A stretch of DNA of 59,546 nucleotides, from positions 1-59,546 of the forward strand of contig NZ_JACIGJ010000018.1 of the NCBI RefSeq assembly GCF_014197855.1, given 5' to 3'. Below, one piece after another: positions 23,481 to 31,989 of this stretch. This stretch comes from Roseospira marina. Lineage in GTDB: Bacteria; Pseudomonadota; Alphaproteobacteria; Rhodospirillales; Rhodospirillaceae. The notes beneath the pieces are model-generated. The model made no database searches. It was not told the DNA's origin and saw only the letters and a program-made list of their open reading frames with translations. Position 1 is the first letter of the stretch. Each line of letters opens with the position of its first letter. Position numbers and translations under genes: made by a program.

Positions 23481-25685
23481 ATGGACACGACGACTCCCGT
23501 ACGGACCTATGAACTCGACATCACGGGCATGACCTGCGCCGCCTGCTCCGCGCGCGTGGAGAAGGTGCTGAACAAGCGTCCCGGCGTGACCCGCGCCCAG
23601 GTGAACCTCGCCACCGAGAAGGCGCGCGTCGACGTGGCGGGGGACACCCTGACCCTCGACGATCTGATCGCCATGGTGCGCAAGGCCGGCTATGACGCCA
23701 CGGAGCATTCGGACGACTGGAGCGCGGCCGATCTCGACACCGACTGGCGCGGTGACCGGCGTGGGCTGATTGATCTGGGCGTCGGCGTGGTCTGCACGCT
23801 GCCCCTGCTGGTGGAAATGGTGTCGATGTGGGTGGGCGCGCCGCTCCACCTGTCGCCGTGGCTGGCGCTTGCGTTGGCCACTCCGGTCCAATTCGTGTCC
23901 GGCGCGCGCTTCTACACCGGCGCTTGGAAAAGCGTGAAGGCCGGGGCCGGCAACATGGACGTGCTGGTCGTGCTCGGCACGTCGGCGGCCTATCTGTTCA
24001 GCCTGTGGCGCGTGCTCAACGGCACGGCCGATCAGGGCCTGTACTTCGAGGGCGCGGCCGTCGTCATCACGCTGGTTCTGCTCGGCAAGCTGTTGGAGGC
24101 ACGGGCCAAAGGCTCTGCCGCCGCCGCCATCCGATCGTTGATGACCCTGCGTCCGGACGTGGCCCGGATCGAGCGGTCGGACGGCGCCTCGGTCGAGGTG
24201 CCGCTGAAGCAGGTGACCGTCGGTACCGTCGTGCTGATCCGCCCCGGGGAGCGCGTGCCGGTGGACGGCACCATCCTTTCGGGCGAAAGCCAGCTCGATG
24301 AAAGTCTTCTCACCGGGGAAAGCCTGCCCGTGGCGCGCGGCCCCGGCGACACGGTCATCGGCGGCGCCGTGAACGGCGAGGGGTTGTTGCGGGTGACGGC
24401 CACCAGCGAGGGGGGCCAGGGGGTGTTGACGCGCATCATCCGCCTCGTCGAGGATGCCCAGGCCAGCAAAGCACCGGTGCAGCGGCTGGTGGACCGGGTC
24501 GCGGCGGTGTTCGTGCCCGGGATCATTACCATTGCCGCCGTGACCTTCGCCGCCTGGTGGGGTTTGACGGGCAATGCGGAGGCCGGGTTCGTCGCCGCCG
24601 TCTCCGTGCTGGTGGTGGCTTGCCCCTGTGCTCTGGGCCTCGCGACGCCGACCGCCATCATGGTCGGGACCGGTCTGGCTGCCCGCCGGGGCGTGCTCAT
24701 CAAGGACGCCGCGGCGCTGGAGGGGGCGCATAAGGTCGATACCATCGTGTTCGACAAGACGGGGACCCTGACCGAGGGCCGTCCGGCGGTCGATGCTGTG
24801 GCGGTGCTGGCGTCCGATCTGGACGAAAACGCGCTTCTGGCCTTGGCCGCCGGGGCGCAGCAGGGCAGCGAGCATGTGCTGGGCCGCGCCATGATGGCGG
24901 CGGCCGAGGCGCGCGATCTGGACCCCAGCCCGCTTGAGGACTTCCAGGCCCTTCCTGGGCGCGGCCTGTCCGCGACGGTCGGTGGGCGCGCCCTTCTGGT
25001 GGGGTCGCGCCGGCTGATGGAGGAACGCGGCCGCATCAACGAGGCGTCGGCTGCTCGTGCGCGAGACCTGGAGACCGCCGGCCGTACGGTGGTGTGGGTC
25101 GCCGACGCGGAGGGTCCGGTGCTGGGGCTGCTGGCCCTGGCCGATCCGGTCAAGGCGGGCGCAGCGGAGGCGGTCGCGGCGCTCAAGGCGCGGGGGCTGA
25201 CGCCGGTCCTGCTCACCGGGGATTCGCGGGCGGCGGCCGAGGCGGTCGCGGGCCGTCTGGGCATTGACGACGTGCGGGCCGAGGTCCTGCCGGCCGACAA
25301 GGCGGAGGCCGTGACGGCGCTGCGGGCCGAGGGGCGGTCGGTTGCCATGGTGGGCGATGGCATCAACGACGCCCCGGCCCTGGCCGCCGCCGACATCGGA
25401 ATCGCGATGGGGTCCGGGACGGACGTGGCGATGCAGACCGCCGGCCTGACCCTGATGCGCGGCGATCCGGCCCTCCTGGTGCGGGCGCTGACGCTGTCCC
25501 GGGCGACCTACGACCGCATCCGGCTGAATTTGGTGTGGGCGTTCGCCTACAATCTGGCCGCCGTGCCGGCCGCTGCGCTCGGCTACCTGTCCCCGGCGCT
25601 GGCGGGCGCGGCGATGGCGTTCTCCAGCGTCAGCGTCGTGAGCAGCTCCCTGCTGCTGCGGGTCAGCCGGGCGGCGCGATCCTGA
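23481..25685 (+). CDS. Copper-exporting P1B-type ATPase (CopA-like)
   Basis: This 734-residue inner-membrane pump exports monovalent copper (or silver) with ATP. One N-terminal heavy-metal domain carries GMTCAAC (Cys19, Cys22). Then come a membrane helix block, the actuator TGES, the transmembrane CPC in VVACPCALGLATP, the phosphorylation site DKTGTLTEG, and the hinge GDGINDAPALAAADIGIAMG. The final helices have YN and MAFSSVSVV motifs diagnostic of the copper subgroup. The nucleotide-binding motif usually SEHP reads SEHV: histidine kept, proline replaced. ATG at 23481 begins directly before the metal domain; TTG at 23436 is possible. No copper chaperone or MerR regulator lies next to it. Confidence 0.93.
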   Translation: MDTTTPVRTYELDITGMTCAACSARVEKVLNKRPGVTRAQVNLATEKARVDVAGDTLTLDDLIAMVRKAGYDATEHSDDWSAADLDTDWRGDRRGLIDLGVGVVCTLPLLVEMVSMWVGAPLHLSPWLALALATPVQFVSGARFYTGAWKSVKAGAGNMDVLVVLGTSAAYLFSLWRVLNGTADQGLYFEGAAVVITLVLLGKLLEARAKGSAAAAIRSLMTLRPDVARIERSDGASVEVPLKQVTVGTVVLIRPGERVPVDGTILSGESQLDESLLTGESLPVARGPGDTVIGGAVNGEGLLRVTATSEGGQGVLTRIIRLVEDAQASKAPVQRLVDRVAAVFVPGIITIAAVTFAAWWGLTGNAEAGFVAAVSVLVVACPCALGLATPTAIMVGTGLAARRGVLIKDAAALEGAHKVDTIVFDKTGTLTEGRPAVDAVAVLASDLDENALLALAAGAQQGSEHVLGRAMMAAAEARDLDPSPLEDFQALPGRGLSATVGGRALLVGSRRLMEERGRINEASAARARDLETAGRTVVWVADAEGPVLGLLALADPVKAGAAEAVAALKARGLTPVLLTGDSRAAAEAVAGRLGIDDVRAEVLPADKAEAVTALRAEGRSVAMVGDGINDAPALAAADIGIAMGSGTDVAMQTAGLTLMRGDPALLVRALTLSRATYDRIRLNLVWAFAYNLAAVPAAALGYLSPALAGAAMAFSSVSVVSSSLLLRVSRAARS

Positions 25686-25707
25686 GGCGTCGGGTCCTGT
25701 TCGGCCG

Positions 25708-27321
25708 TCACACTTCGACCGGGGTGTGGCGGGGCGCGGTGTCGCCCTGATCGTGTGTGTCGTCGTGTGTGTCGTCGTTGCGGGTGGACCGAGGGAAGAT
25801 CACGGTGAAGGTGGAGCCCGCGTTGGGCGCGCTGTCCAGCGTGACGGTGCCGCCGTGGCGCTGCATCAGGGCCATCACCAGCGACAGGCCGAGGCCGGTG
25901 CCTTCCATGTCGCGGGTTTCGACGTTGATGACCTGTCCATAGGCCGCGAAGACGAGGTCGTGAAACTGTGGTGGGATGCCGATTCCAGTGTCGCGCACGG
26001 CGAGGGTGATCTGTGTCGCGGTGGCGCGCGCGACGATGGCGATGTGTCCGCCATCCGGCGTGTACTTCACGGCGTTGGACACGAGATTGAACAGGATTTG
26101 CCGGAACGCGCGCGGATCCGCCCGCAGCGGCGGCAGAGTGTCCGGGCAGTCGTGCGACAGGGTCAGCCCGCCGGCCGCGGCGCGCTCCCGGAACAGGGCC
26201 AGACAGGCGGGCACCTCGGTGGCCAGCGTCAGGGGCTCCGGCCGGATCTCGAACGAGCCCGCCTCGATTCGGGCAAGGTCCAGCAGATCGTCGACCAGAT
26301 CGCGCAGGTGCTGTCCGCTGTTGAGGATGTCGGTGGCGTACTCGCGGTACCGGGCGGACCCGAGGGGGCCGTAGATCTCGTCGCGCAGGATTTCGGAAAA
26401 GCCCATCACGGCGTTGAGGGGGGTCCGCAGTTCGTGGCTCATCGACGCTAGGAAATGCGATTTGGCCATGTTGGCCGCGTCGGCCTGAATGCGCGCGGCC
26501 TCGGCCGCGTCCTTGGCGGCGGTCAGCGCCCGGGCGTGATCCTCCAGCGCCGACCGCTGGTCGGCGACGCGGGTCATGAGGGTTGTGAAACGGGTCGCGA
26601 GGTTCCGCAACTCTCGGGTCCGGAACGTGCTGGCGTTGAGGCTCGGACCCCGGCCCGGGTTCGCCGACAGCCGGGTCATGGTGTCGGACAGGGTCCGGAT
26701 CGGATGCACGATCAGGGTGCGCACGGTGACGAACAGCACGACGAAGATCAGCGCGAGGGTGCCCATGAAGACCAGGAACGCCGTGTCGGTGACCAGGGTC
26801 AGGGGCTGGCGCAGGCCGGACAGCGGCAGGTCGATGTCCACCAGTCCGTTGACCGTCTCGCCCACCACCCCGGCATGGCAGGCGGTGCATTCGGTGTCCA
26901 GGACCAGTGGAAATAGGTGGCGGACGCGGCCGTCTCTCTGCACCGAGGGATCCTCGCCGGTCTCCAGCACCCGTCGCACCAGCGGATCCTCGACGTTCGC
27001 GTCCGCCGCGCCGGCGCGCGGGCCATACTGGGCCGCCACCGCCGGGCCGCGCACCAGTCGCACCGAGCCGTCCTCCAGGGCGGTCGCGTTCAGGCGGGCC
27101 ATGATCTCCGGAATTTCGTCGTGGGCCGTGCCGCGGCGCATGGCGCCATACACATTTTGAAAGACCTGATGCGCCGTGCCCTGAGCCTGCTGCCGGGCAA
27201 GTGTCAGAACGGAGTTGTTCATCTGGGCGCTCAGGATCAGCCCGACGGCCACGCCGGATGTGATCATCGCGACCAGAAAGGTGGCAGCGAGCCAGTGGGT
27301 AATGGTCCAGGACCGACGCAT
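25708..27321 (-). CDS. Membrane sensor histidine kinase with c-type haem motif in the sensor domain
   Basis: This 537-residue kinase has a membrane helix at about 10-32, a periplasmic domain of about 145 residues, a second helix at about 178-200, a HAMP-like linker with a coiled coil, HisKA with His296 in SMSHELRTP, and an HATPase domain (NLVSNAVKY, DTGIGIP, GTGLGL). The periplasmic domain contains CTACH at 145-149, a covalent haem-attachment motif, in a context resembling DUF3365/Tll0287-type haem sensors. It may sense redox state, oxygen, NO or haem status. No response regulator is adjacent. The C-terminus carries a 12-bp tandem repeat encoding DDTH units. ATG at 27321 gives a short basic N-terminus. 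It is divergent from the lut operon. Confidence 0.9.
   Translation of the reverse strand: MRRSWTITHWLAATFLVAMITSGVAVGLILSAQMNNSVLTLARQQAQGTAHQVFQNVYGAMRRGTAHDEIPEIMARLNATALEDGSVRLVRGPAVAAQYGPRAGAADANVEDPLVRRVLETGEDPSVQRDGRVRHLFPLVLDTECTACHAGVVGETVNGLVDIDLPLSGLRQPLTLVTDTAFLVFMGTLALIFVVLFVTVRTLIVHPIRTLSDTMTRLSANPGRGPSLNASTFRTRELRNLATRFTTLMTRVADQRSALEDHARALTAAKDAAEAARIQADAANMAKSHFLASMSHELRTPLNAVMGFSEILRDEIYGPLGSARYREYATDILNSGQHLRDLVDDLLDLARIEAGSFEIRPEPLTLATEVPACLALFRERAAAGGLTLSHDCPDTLPPLRADPRAFRQILFNLVSNAVKYTPDGGHIAIVARATATQITLAVRDTGIGIPPQFHDLVFAAYGQVINVETRDMEGTGLGLSLVMALMQRHGGTVTLDSAPNAGSTFTVIFPRSTRNDDTHDDTHDQGDTAPRHTPVEV
25751..25774 (+). repeat. 12-bp tandem repeat in the kinase C-terminus
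   Basis: Two perfect copies of TCGTGTGTGTCG (25751-25762, 25763-25774) plus a partial third. On the coding (minus) strand they add whole codons, so copy-number change would keep frame. Confidence 0.8.
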
Positions 27322-27469
27322 TCCGGGGCACTTTCCGACGCGGGGCGTCGCGTGGGATGGGGCGAGAGGCGGACCGCCGCCGGGGTGGGCGGGGATCCGG
27401 GCGCGGGGGCCCGATTTCAGGGACCCCGCGACACTTCGCTGCCAAGACGATTTTGCGGGACGGATTTCC

Positions 27470-27501
27470 ATTTTGTAGCCGGAAACCGACGGTAACAAAA
27501 T
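27470..27501. promoter_or_regulatory. 32-bp dyad between the haem kinase and lut operon, candidate operator
   Basis: ATTTTGT (27470-27476) and ACAAAAT (27495-27501) form 7-bp arms, with CCG (27479-27481) and CGG (27490-27492) extending the symmetry inside. It lies in an AT-rich patch of a 349-bp GC-rich divergent intergenic region (27322-27670) that holds no other gene I can support. Confidence 0.45.
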
Positions 27502-27670
27502 AGCCTGATGGGCGCACGGCCGGGGGCTCGGCGCGCCGGTCGACCGGGCTGCGCGACGGCTTTCCGTTTTGGGGCTGCGCTGTGCTAAGACGAGAGAACC
27601 GGCCGATGCCGTTGCGGTGATGCGCGGCGCTGGCGCCGGGCCTTATGCGTTCTGTCTGATTGGGTCTATC

Positions 27671-28468
27671 ATGCCGCCTGAAACCACGCCGCCGGGGGTG
27701 CCCCGGGTGGCGCTGCTGGTCACCTGTCTGGCCGACCTGTTCCGGCCGACCGTCGCCCAGGCCGCTTTGCGCCTGCTGGACGCGGCCGGCTGCACCGTTC
27801 GTGTGCCGGAGCGGCAGACCTGCTGCGGCCAGCCCGCGTTCAACAGCGGCGACCGCGTGGACGCGGTTGCCCAGGCCCGATTCATGGTCGAGGCGCTGGA
27901 GGCCGAGTCCGTCGATTATGTGGTGGCCCCCTCCGGCTCCTGCGCCAGCCACATCCGGCATCAGTATCCGATCCTTCTGGGCGACGATCCCGCCTGGGCC
28001 GGCCGGGCGCGGGAACTGGCGGACAAGACCCACGAGTTGCTGTCGTTCCTGGTGGATCGCCTCGGCTGGACCGATGTGCCGGGGCGCCTGGACGCCCAGG
28101 TCACCTATCACGACACCTGTTCGGGTGTGCGCGAACTGGGCGTGAAGGCGCAGCCGCGCGCCCTGATGGCCCGGGTGGAGGGGCTGGCGGTGACGGAACT
28201 GGCGGCGCCGGAGGAATGCTGCGGCTTCGGCGGGACGTTCTGCGTGAAGTACCCGGACATCTCCGGCCGCATGGCCGGCGACAAGGCCGACGACGTGGTC
28301 GCGACCGGGGCCGGGATGGTCTTGGGCGGCGACATGGGGTGCCTGCTCAACATCGCGGGCATGCTGAAGCGCCGGGGCAGTTCGGTGCAGGTGCGCCACG
28401 TGGCGGAGGTGCTGGCGGGCTTGACCGACGCGGCACCACCGATCGGCGAAGGGACCGAGGCGCCATGA
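27671..28468 (+). CDS. lutA: Lactate utilization protein A (LutA/LldE-like)
   Basis: This 265-residue protein has two cysteine-rich CCG domains: CLADLFRP...TCCGQPAFNSGD in the first half and YHDTCSGVRELG...ECCGFGGTFCVKYPDIS in the second. These match LutA/LldE/YkgE, a subunit of the iron-sulfur L-lactate dehydrogenase complex LutABC that oxidises lactate to pyruvate. ATG at 27671 is chosen because the conserved sequence begins about 10 residues in; no strong ribosome-binding site is visible and earlier starts exist (27569). It is first in the order lutA-lutB-membrane protein-lutC. Confidence 0.92.
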   Translation: MPPETTPPGVPRVALLVTCLADLFRPTVAQAALRLLDAAGCTVRVPERQTCCGQPAFNSGDRVDAVAQARFMVEALEAESVDYVVAPSGSCASHIRHQYPILLGDDPAWAGRARELADKTHELLSFLVDRLGWTDVPGRLDAQVTYHDTCSGVRELGVKAQPRALMARVEGLAVTELAAPEECCGFGGTFCVKYPDISGRMAGDKADDVVATGAGMVLGGDMGCLLNIAGMLKRRGSSVQVRHVAEVLAGLTDAAPPIGEGTEAP

Positions 28469-28496
28469 TCCGGCCCAAACGCAGGAGGGGTTCGCG

Positions 28497-29918
28497 ATGC
28501 ATGTGACCAGCCGTCGCTTCAAGGACAACGTCCGGGGGGCCGTCAACGACGCCAACCTGCGCCAGTCGCTCGCCACCATGAAAACCGGGTTCCGCGTCAA
28601 GCGGGGGCTCGCGGTGGCCGCGCTGCCCGAGTTCGAGGCGTTGCGCGAGGCCGGCAAGGCCATCAAGACGCACACCCTGGAGCATCTCGACCACTACCTG
28701 GAGCACTTCGAGGCCCGGGTGCTGGAGCGTGGCGGCCACGTGCATTGGGCGCCGGACGCCGAGACCGCCCGGCGCGCTGTGCTCGACATCTGCCGGACGC
28801 ATGGGGCGAAGACGGTCACCAAGGGCAAGTCCATGGTGGCTGAGGAGATCGAACTCAACGCCTTCCTGGAAGGCCACGGCATCCGGCCGGTCGAGACCGA
28901 TCTGGGCGAGTACATCATCCAGCTTCGTCACGAACTGCCCAGCCACATCATCGCGCCCGCGATCCATGTGCGCAAAAGCCAGGTGGCGAGCACCTTCCGC
29001 GAGAGCCATCCCCAGTTTCCCGCCGACCGCCCGCTGGAGGAACCGCGCGAGCTGCTCGACGAGGCGCGCACGGTGCTGCGCGAGCACTTCCTGGGCGCGG
29101 ACGTGGGCATCACCGGGGCGAATTTCCTCGTGGCGGAAACCGGCTCCAGCGTCATCGTCACCAACGAGGGCAACGGCGACCTGACCCAGTTGCTGCCCCG
29201 GGTCCACATCGTCGTGACCAGCATCGAGAAGGTGGTGCCGACGCTGGAGGACACCGGCACCCTGTTGCGGCTGCTGGCGCGTTCCGCCACCGGCCAGATC
29301 ATGTCGTCCTACACGACCGTCTCGACCGGCCCGCGCCGGCCGGACGATCCGGACGGACCGGACCACTTCCATGTCGTGCTGCTGGACAACGGGCGGTCCC
29401 GCCTGCTCGGCGGCGAGTTCCAGGACGTCCTGCGCTGCATCCGCTGCGCCGCCTGCATCAACCATTGCCCGGTCTACGGCGCGGTGGGCGGGCACGCCTA
29501 CGGGTCGGTCTACCCGGGGCCGATCGGCTCGGTTCTGACGCCGGGACTCGCCTCGCTGGAGGAATCCGCCAGCCTGCCCAACGCCTCCACCCTGTGCGGG
29601 CGCTGCGAAGAGGTGTGCCCGATGAAAATCCCGCTGCCCCGCATGCTGCGGCACTGGCGGGAGCAGGAGTTCGCCCGGCACCTGACCCCGGCGCGCACGC
29701 GGTGGGGCTTGCGGGCCTGGGCCTTCGCTGCCCGGCGGCCGTGGCTGTACCGGCTCGGGACCGGGCTGGCGGGCCGGCTGTTGTCCCGCCTCGGCCGCGG
29801 ACGCGGGCGTCTGGCCCGGCTGCCTTTGGCGGGAGGCTGGACGCAGGTGCGCGACCTGCCGGTGCCGCCGCCCGGGGGGACCTTCATGGCCCGTTACAAA
29901 CGCGGGGAAACCCGATAG
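28497..29918 (+). CDS. lutB: Lactate utilization iron-sulfur protein B
   Basis: This 473-residue protein is the iron-sulfur electron-transfer subunit of LutABC. The N-terminal LUD-type domain includes KTVTKGKSMVAEEIELN and GITGANFLVAETGSSVIVTNEGN. The C-terminal half has two 4Fe-4S motifs, CIRCAACINHCPVYG (around 320) and CGRCEEVCPMKIPLP (around 366). A strong AGGAGG ribosome-binding site is 9 bases before the ATG. It follows lutA by 28 bases. The last 90 residues are Arg-rich, as in other LutB C-termini. Confidence 0.96.
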   Translation: MHVTSRRFKDNVRGAVNDANLRQSLATMKTGFRVKRGLAVAALPEFEALREAGKAIKTHTLEHLDHYLEHFEARVLERGGHVHWAPDAETARRAVLDICRTHGAKTVTKGKSMVAEEIELNAFLEGHGIRPVETDLGEYIIQLRHELPSHIIAPAIHVRKSQVASTFRESHPQFPADRPLEEPRELLDEARTVLREHFLGADVGITGANFLVAETGSSVIVTNEGNGDLTQLLPRVHIVVTSIEKVVPTLEDTGTLLRLLARSATGQIMSSYTTVSTGPRRPDDPDGPDHFHVVLLDNGRSRLLGGEFQDVLRCIRCAACINHCPVYGAVGGHAYGSVYPGPIGSVLTPGLASLEESASLPNASTLCGRCEEVCPMKIPLPRMLRHWREQEFARHLTPARTRWGLRAWAFAARRPWLYRLGTGLAGRLLSRLGRGRGRLARLPLAGGWTQVRDLPVPPPGGTFMARYKRGETR

Positions 29919-29966
29919 GGTTCGTCATCCGCGCCGGTTCCGCCGCCGCGGCTTTCTGGCGTTCGC

Positions 29967-30007
29967 CTGTCTGTCTATTTGTCTGTCTGTCTATTTGTCT
30001 GTCTGTC
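29967..30007 (+). repeat. GTCT microsatellite with two 16-bp repeat units
   Basis: A GTCT-rich tract between the lutB stop and the next start contains two perfect copies of CTATTTGTCTGTCTGT (29975-29990, 29991-30006) with flanking partial copies. It ends 11 bases before the CAGGAG ribosome-binding site (30018-30023) of the membrane-protein gene. Confidence 0.9.
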
Positions 30008-30034
30008 GTCTCTGCTCCAGGAGTCCCGAGCCCG

Positions 30035-30556
30035 ATGGTGCGCTCTCCCCAGGCCGCCCAGGACTATCGCCTGCACGGTCGCCTGATCGAGGCCTTCATG
30101 GCCGATCGGATTAAGATCGTTGTGGACTTCAACCGGCTGAACCGGACCGGGTCGCCGGTGTTTAACCCTTGGGAAAACGTCGTGCCGTTGCTGTGCCTGA
30201 TTCTCGCCAGCCTTGCGGTCATGGCCTTCAACCTGGTGGCGGGGACACTGGTCCTGATTGGCGCAATGTTCGCCTACGCCTTTTTTGTGCGGCCCTGGAT
30301 CGCGCAGCGGCTGCGAACCCGGACCATTGAAAATATGCTGAAAAACGCCCACAACTGGCAGGTCATCTGGTCGATCGGCGGGGTCGTGGTGACGCTGACG
30401 AGCAATCCGCGAATCGGTGTGGTGGCGCCCGCCGGCAACTGGCGCGCCTTCGCCAAGCAGTTCGAAGGTGGCGCGGCGGTCGGCCCCGGCCTGGGGGACA
30501 GGATGGGGCCGGGCGGCGCCGGCCCGGAGCCGATGGACGACGCCACCGTCGTCTGA
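30035..30556 (+). CDS. Small membrane protein of unknown function within the lut operon
   Basis: This 173-residue protein matches no family I recognise. It has a hydrophilic N-terminus of about 50 residues (DRIKIVVDFNRLNRTGSPVFNPW), two adjacent membrane helices (about 51-68 and 70-90), a basic stretch (PWIAQRLRTRTIENMLKN) and a weakly hydrophobic segment around WQVIWSIGGVVVTLTSNP, then a Gly/Pro-rich tail. ATG at 30035 has CAGGAG 11 bases upstream. It sits between lutB and lutC, where the standard lut operon has no gene; it might anchor the lactate dehydrogenase complex or be unrelated. The tetranucleotide tract just upstream could alter its expression. Confidence 0.75.
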   Translation: MVRSPQAAQDYRLHGRLIEAFMADRIKIVVDFNRLNRTGSPVFNPWENVVPLLCLILASLAVMAFNLVAGTLVLIGAMFAYAFFVRPWIAQRLRTRTIENMLKNAHNWQVIWSIGGVVVTLTSNPRIGVVAPAGNWRAFAKQFEGGAAVGPGLGDRMGPGGAGPEPMDDATVV

Positions 30557-30617
30557 TCGGAGGGTGGTCTCAATCCCCTCCCGTTAAGAACACCCCCGGA
30601 CACGAACACGACCGGAC

Positions 30618-31331
30618 ATGAAAAGGAGCAGGCGCAGCGTGGCGGACTCATCGCGCGAGACCGTGTTGAACGGCATCCGGACCGCGCTGCGGCGCGGACC
30701 CGTGTCGGAGTCCGTCCGCCGGGAGCTTGATGGGCGTCTGGCCGACCACCCGGCCAGTGTCGTTCCGTCCATCGCGCGGGGTGGGCGGGATGCCCTCGTG
30801 GCGCGTTTCATTGCTCAGGCGGAGGCCAGCGCCGCGACGGTGGCGCGCGTGGCGCCCGACGGGGTCGCCGCGGCGGTGGCCGATCTGGTGCGCCGGCACA
30901 ACCTTCCGGCCCGCGTGGCGGTGGCCGCCGATCCCCGGCTGGACGACCTCGACGCCGACGGTGTGCTGACCGTGGATCGGCGCGGCACGCCGGCCCCGGA
31001 CGATCTGGTCGGGGTGTCCCACGCCGTGGCGGGCATCGCGGAGACCGGCACGCTCATGATGGCGTCCGGTCCCGCCAGTCCCTCGACGCTGAACATGCTG
31101 CCGGACACCCATATCGTGGTGGTGCGGGCCACGGACGTGGCCGGCGGCCTGGAAGACGCCTGGGACCGGCTGCGCGCGCTGTCCACGGACGGGCTGCCGC
31201 GCACGGTGCATTTCATCACGGGCCCCTCGCGCACCGGCGACATCGAGCAGACCCTTCAGCTCGGCGCGCATGGGCCGCGCCGGCTGCATGTGATCCTGGT
31301 CGATGACGGTCCGGATGCCCTCGGACAGTAA
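30618..31331 (+). CDS. lutC: Lactate utilization protein C
   Basis: This 237-residue protein has the LUD (DUF162) domain of LutC/YkgG: VGVSHAVAGIAETGTLMMASGPASPSTLNMLPDTHIVVV (about 132-170) and a final ITGPSRTGDIEQTLQLGAHGPRRLHVILVDD. It completes LutABC. The first 30 residues are basic and variable. The gene follows the membrane-protein gene by 61 bases and overlaps the start of the Smr gene. Confidence 0.95.
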   Translation: MKRSRRSVADSSRETVLNGIRTALRRGPVSESVRRELDGRLADHPASVVPSIARGGRDALVARFIAQAEASAATVARVAPDGVAAAVADLVRRHNLPARVAVAADPRLDDLDADGVLTVDRRGTPAPDDLVGVSHAVAGIAETGTLMMASGPASPSTLNMLPDTHIVVVRATDVAGGLEDAWDRLRALSTDGLPRTVHFITGPSRTGDIEQTLQLGAHGPRRLHVILVDDGPDALGQ

Positions 31332-31989
31332 CCGCCGACGGCGGTCCGGGCCTCCCGCGCTCTCGGAGTCCGACCTGCGCCTGTGGCAGGAGGTCACGCG
31401 GAGCGCCATGCCGTTGCCGGGCCGGCGCCGCGCGGGGAAAGCCGGGGCGCGTGTCCCGGAGGGGGCGGAGACCGCCCCGGGCCGGGGATCTGAAGGGCCC
31501 GTGCCGCCGGCCTCCGGGGCCGTGTCCGCACCGCGCCCCCCGGCCGCGCCCCCGAAACCGCGCGCGCACCGCGCTGATGTGCGCTTGGGCGAGTCCGCCG
31601 GTATCGATAAGCGCACCCACGACCGCTTCCGGCGGGGCCGTATGGCCATTGACGGGCGGCTCGACCTGCACGGCATGACCCGTGAACGCGCCCATCAGGC
31701 GCTGGCCCTGTTCCTGCACCGGGCCTACGAGCGGGGGGCGCGCTGTGTGCTGGTCGTGACCGGGAAGGGCACGGGCCGCGAGGGCGGCGGGGTCCTGCGC
31801 CGTGATGTGCCGCTGTGGCTCAATCAGGCCGGGCTACGCGGTTTGGTGCTGTCGTTCACCCACGCCCAGATCCGCGACGGCGGCGAGGGCGCGCTGTATG
31901 TGCTGGTGCGGCGGCGGCGCGAGGGCCGCGAGGGTTCGGCGTCTGGGAGCGGCCCCGGACGCGGGTCTGGGCGGGCCCGCGGCCGATGA
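31303..31989 (+). CDS. Smr/MutS2-type domain protein
   Basis: This 228-residue protein ends in an Smr domain: LDLHGMTRERAHQALALFLHRAY (about 119-141) and VLVVTGKGTGREGGGVLRRDVPLWL. The LDLHG and TGKG motifs are typical of Smr endonuclease/RNA-binding domains found in MutS2 C-termini and stand-alone YdaL-like proteins. The N-terminal 100 residues are disordered and Pro/Ala/Arg-rich. The ATG lies inside the lutC 3' end (ATG at 31315 is an alternative), and its stop overlaps the XRE gene by ATGA. Its nucleic-acid target is unknown. Confidence 0.9.
   Translation: MTVRMPSDSNRRRRSGPPALSESDLRLWQEVTRSAMPLPGRRRAGKAGARVPEGAETAPGRGSEGPVPPASGAVSAPRPPAAPPKPRAHRADVRLGESAGIDKRTHDRFRRGRMAIDGRLDLHGMTRERAHQALALFLHRAYERGARCVLVVTGKGTGREGGGVLRRDVPLWLNQAGLRGLVLSFTHAQIRDGGEGALYVLVRRRREGREGSASGSGPGRGSGRARGR

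Noticed and set aside
25583-28675. 1030-codon minus-strand frame covering parts of copA, the haem kinase and lutA
   Set aside because: It overlaps three strong gene calls and its translation is a Pro/Arg-rich shadow without domains.
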